DNA of 6,055 nt from an uncultured Flavobacteriales bacterium (GTDB lineage: Bacteria; Bacteroidota; Bacteroidia; Flavobacteriales; UBA7430). Under the pieces are notes generated by a model. It did no database searches and had not been told where the DNA came from. It saw only the letters and a program-made list of their open reading frames with translations. The DNA lies in contig CAJWJW010000085.1 in assembly GCA_913041775.1 (NCBI GenBank), positions 1-6,055 of the forward strand. Direction: 5' to 3'. The first letter of the stretch is position 1. The number at the start of each line of letters is the position of its first letter. Of the stretch, positions 6,043 to 6,055 are shown piece by piece. Made by a program: the position numbers and the translations under genes.

Positions 6043-6055
6043 ATGAAATTCACTT
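6043..6055 (+). CDS. Possible start of a rightward gene (first four codons only)
   Basis: An ATG at 6043 opens a frame reading MKFT to the end of the window. The only support is its position: it is 17 bases after a TAnnTTTG box and in a gap that otherwise needs a divergent gene or a terminator. Nothing can be said about the product. The ATG could equally be non-coding. Confidence 0.25.

Noticed and set aside
1..6055. A new defence, mobile or RiPP-type system in the window
   Set aside because: No nuclease, toxin, transposase, integrase, repeat array or precursor peptide is visible. The genes are mostly conserved, housekeeping-like families in separate units.

Overview
The window looks like ordinary chromosome from a low-GC member of the Bacteroidetes, most likely class Flavobacteriia. 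The evidence is the very AT-rich codon use, intergenic gaps without Shine-Dalgarno sequences, several Bacteroidetes-type -7 boxes (TAnnTTTG), and families typical of that phylum (DUF4294, DUF2141 lipoprotein, periplasmic YceI, and an ECF sigma factor next to rsmG). I see no mobile element, CRISPR array, tRNA, rRNA or phage gene, and no gap over 300 bases without a gene. The taxonomic call comes from pattern recognition; no search was run.

Layout from left to right. (1) 1-360 (+) is the 3' part of an unrecognised gene entering from outside the window. (2) 384-872 (-) is a DUF2141 lipoprotein. It is convergent with the first gene and divergent, across 51 bases, from (3) 924-1511 (+), a secreted DUF4294 protein. 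(4) 1483-3342 (-) is a large B12-binding-type radical SAM protein whose 3' end overlaps the DUF4294 gene tail to tail by 29 bases. Upstream of it on the same strand is (5) 3390-3776 (-), an all-alpha (MazG/HisE-like) NTP pyrophosphohydrolase. (6) 3846-4424 (+) is a secreted YceI lipocalin-like protein, followed after one base by (7) 4426-4617 (+), a 63-residue two-helix membrane protein. (8) 5325-5912 (-) encodes an ECF sigma factor starting at TTG. It overlaps by 11 bases with (9) 4688-5335 (-), rsmG, the 16S rRNA G527 N7-methyltransferase. The rightmost 143 bases are intergenic. They hold promoter-like boxes on both strands and perhaps the first four codons of a rightward gene.

The genes fall into three probable transcription units: pyrophosphohydrolase with radical SAM protein (-), yceI with the small membrane protein (+), and sigma factor with rsmG (-). 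They do not add up to one pathway, and I found no convincing new multi-gene system. The item most worth a second look is the radical SAM protein. Its iron-sulfur motif is CX4CX2C (C356, C361, C364) instead of the canonical CX3CX2C, and it has no nearby substrate or precursor peptide to hint at its reaction. The tight yceI/membrane-protein pair and the 12-bp hairpin that includes the last codons and stop of rsmG come next.
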